Part shown: positions 20,904 to 21,569 of the stretch, piece by piece
Position numbering within the stretch: position 1 is the first letter of the stretch
Layout of the letters: each line of letters opens with the position of its first letter
Source of the DNA: an uncultured Collinsella sp.
GTDB taxonomy: Bacteria; Actinomycetota; Coriobacteriia; Coriobacteriales; Coriobacteriaceae
Direction: 5' to 3'
DNA: 21,569 nt
Assembly (NCBI GenBank): GCA_900544465.1
Contig: UQVT01000013.1
Coordinates: 1-21,569, forward strand
Made by a program: the position numbers and the translations under genes
The notes under the pieces: model-generated
What the model was told of the DNA's origin: nothing
Seen by the model: the letters and a program-made list of their open reading frames with translations, nothing else
Databases searched by the model: none

Positions 20904-21569
20904 CTATCGGGTTGCCTGGACAAGTTGTCCCAGGGTGCAGCCCTGTTGATAGATGTAGGTAAGGTATTGCGTGCATGCGCGATAGGAATCGAAGGTCGTG
21001 AGCGCCTGCTCAACGTTTGTGTATACCTTCCATGCGCCAAAGACCTTATAGTTTTCGCCGCGCTGGACGATAAACTGATGGACATCTTCGTAGGGATAGC
21101 CCAAAAAATAGCCAATTTCGTGGGGGAACTCGCACGTGCACCCCGTATCGCAGTGCCTATTCCGTGCGAGTGCGCAGACGCTGCCGTCATAGGCGCTTTC
21201 TGCGGCATTGCTGCTTGCCAGCGTGATGCGCGCGGCGAGATGCACCAGTGATGCGGGCAGGTTGTGGACATCGTAACCTTCGGCGGCAAGCGCCGTCGTG
21301 GCGCGGGGGTCGGAGAGGTATCGCATGAGGTCCGCAGGGCGGTACACATAGATGAGCGCTCCGCAGGGGCGCCAGACCAAAACGCTCATATGGATCCCGA
21401 GTGGCTGGAGCTCGCGGTTGCATTGGGCTATGACGGCGAGCAGGCGAGAGCGTCGCCCTTCGATAAGGGCGGCGCCGGGTTTTCCGTTTTGGTTGGCGTA
21501 AACGCCGGGATAGGTAAAGAGCGAAGCCGGCTTGATACCTGCGAGCGTAGGGGAGCAGTTGCGCACGAC
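20904..21569 (-). CDS. DUF3793 family protein (5' end outside the window)
   Basis: A frame of 222 codons including the stop that is open to the window edge. It starts with the family's cysteine block RNCSPTLAGIKPASLF. It continues with the long central region, a Cys/His-rich segment RHCDTGCTCEFPHEIGYFLGYPYEDV, and GENYKVFGAWKVYTNVEQA. This layout matches DUF3793, a family of unknown function in gut anaerobes that I recall often being next to flavodoxin, as here. A GTG at 21566 could be a start, but the family usually has a few residues before the CSPTLAG block, so the gene is treated as truncated. Confidence 0.75.
   Translation of the reverse strand, partial: VVRNCSPTLAGIKPASLFTYPGVYANQNGKPGAALIEGRRSRLLAVIAQCNRELQPLGIHMSVLVWRPCGALIYVYRPADLMRYLSDPRATTALAAEGYDVHNLPASLVHLAARITLASSNAAESAYDGSVCALARNRHCDTGCTCEFPHEIGYFLGYPYEDVHQFIVQRGENYKVFGAWKVYTNVEQALTTFDSYRACTQYLTYIYQQGCTLGQLVQATR

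Overview
The window is a GC-rich, gene-dense bacterial chromosome segment. It carries 22 protein genes with confident or fair calls, one gene remnant, one possible leader peptide, and no rRNA, tRNA, CRISPR array or transposase. Gene content and protein style suggest an anaerobic gut actinobacterium of class Coriobacteriia, most likely Collinsella or a close relative. Pointers are a PerR regulator, flavodoxin next to a DUF3793 protein, a ferredoxin-tailed aldo/keto reductase, and a secreted protein ending in a YDSGC...TxW barrel motif. This assignment is inference; no marker gene is present.

Layout. (1) 91-1760 (+): folate genes folE, an HD-domain hydrolase and folB. The HD protein sits where an unassigned pathway phosphatase would be expected. 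(2) 1767-3631 (-): a YgjP-like metalloprotein and an M19 dipeptidase, separated by a perfect 12-bp hairpin. (3) 3752-4762 (+): a SlyD-type FKBP and a UreE-like nickel chaperone 3 bp apart, with no urease gene in view. (4) 4847-5644 (+): a Cof-type HAD phosphatase behind a perfect 17-bp hairpin. (5) 5660-9182 (-): perR, acylphosphatase, a Gfo/Idh oxidoreductase, rnhA and a LysR regulator. (6) 9183-10867: the LysR gene diverges from metY. The intergenic region holds an ATC-N9-GAT operator, a strong sigma70-type promoter and a possible 17-codon leader peptide. A textbook terminator follows metY. (7) 11079-12248 (+): a secreted DPBB-like protein and a two-helix mini membrane protein. (8) 12358-13588 (-): a ketopantoate reductase and an apparent C-terminal remnant of a cyclase-family gene. 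(9) 13751-17069 (+): aldo/keto reductase, a second Gfo/Idh oxidoreductase and endonuclease IV. Two homologous 24-15-24 hairpins with compensatory base changes sit in front of the last two genes. (10) 17131-20388 (+): a polar amino-acid ABC importer (lipoprotein, permease, ATPase). The permease has an unusual extracytoplasmic N-terminal domain. (11) 20438-21569 (-): flavodoxin and a 5'-truncated DUF3793 gene.

Most of the window is core metabolism. The items most worth a second look are the HD protein in the folate operon, the slyD/ureE-like pair, the covarying hairpin family, the permease's extra domain, and the metY control region. All calls come from reading the sequence; no database search or folding program was run.
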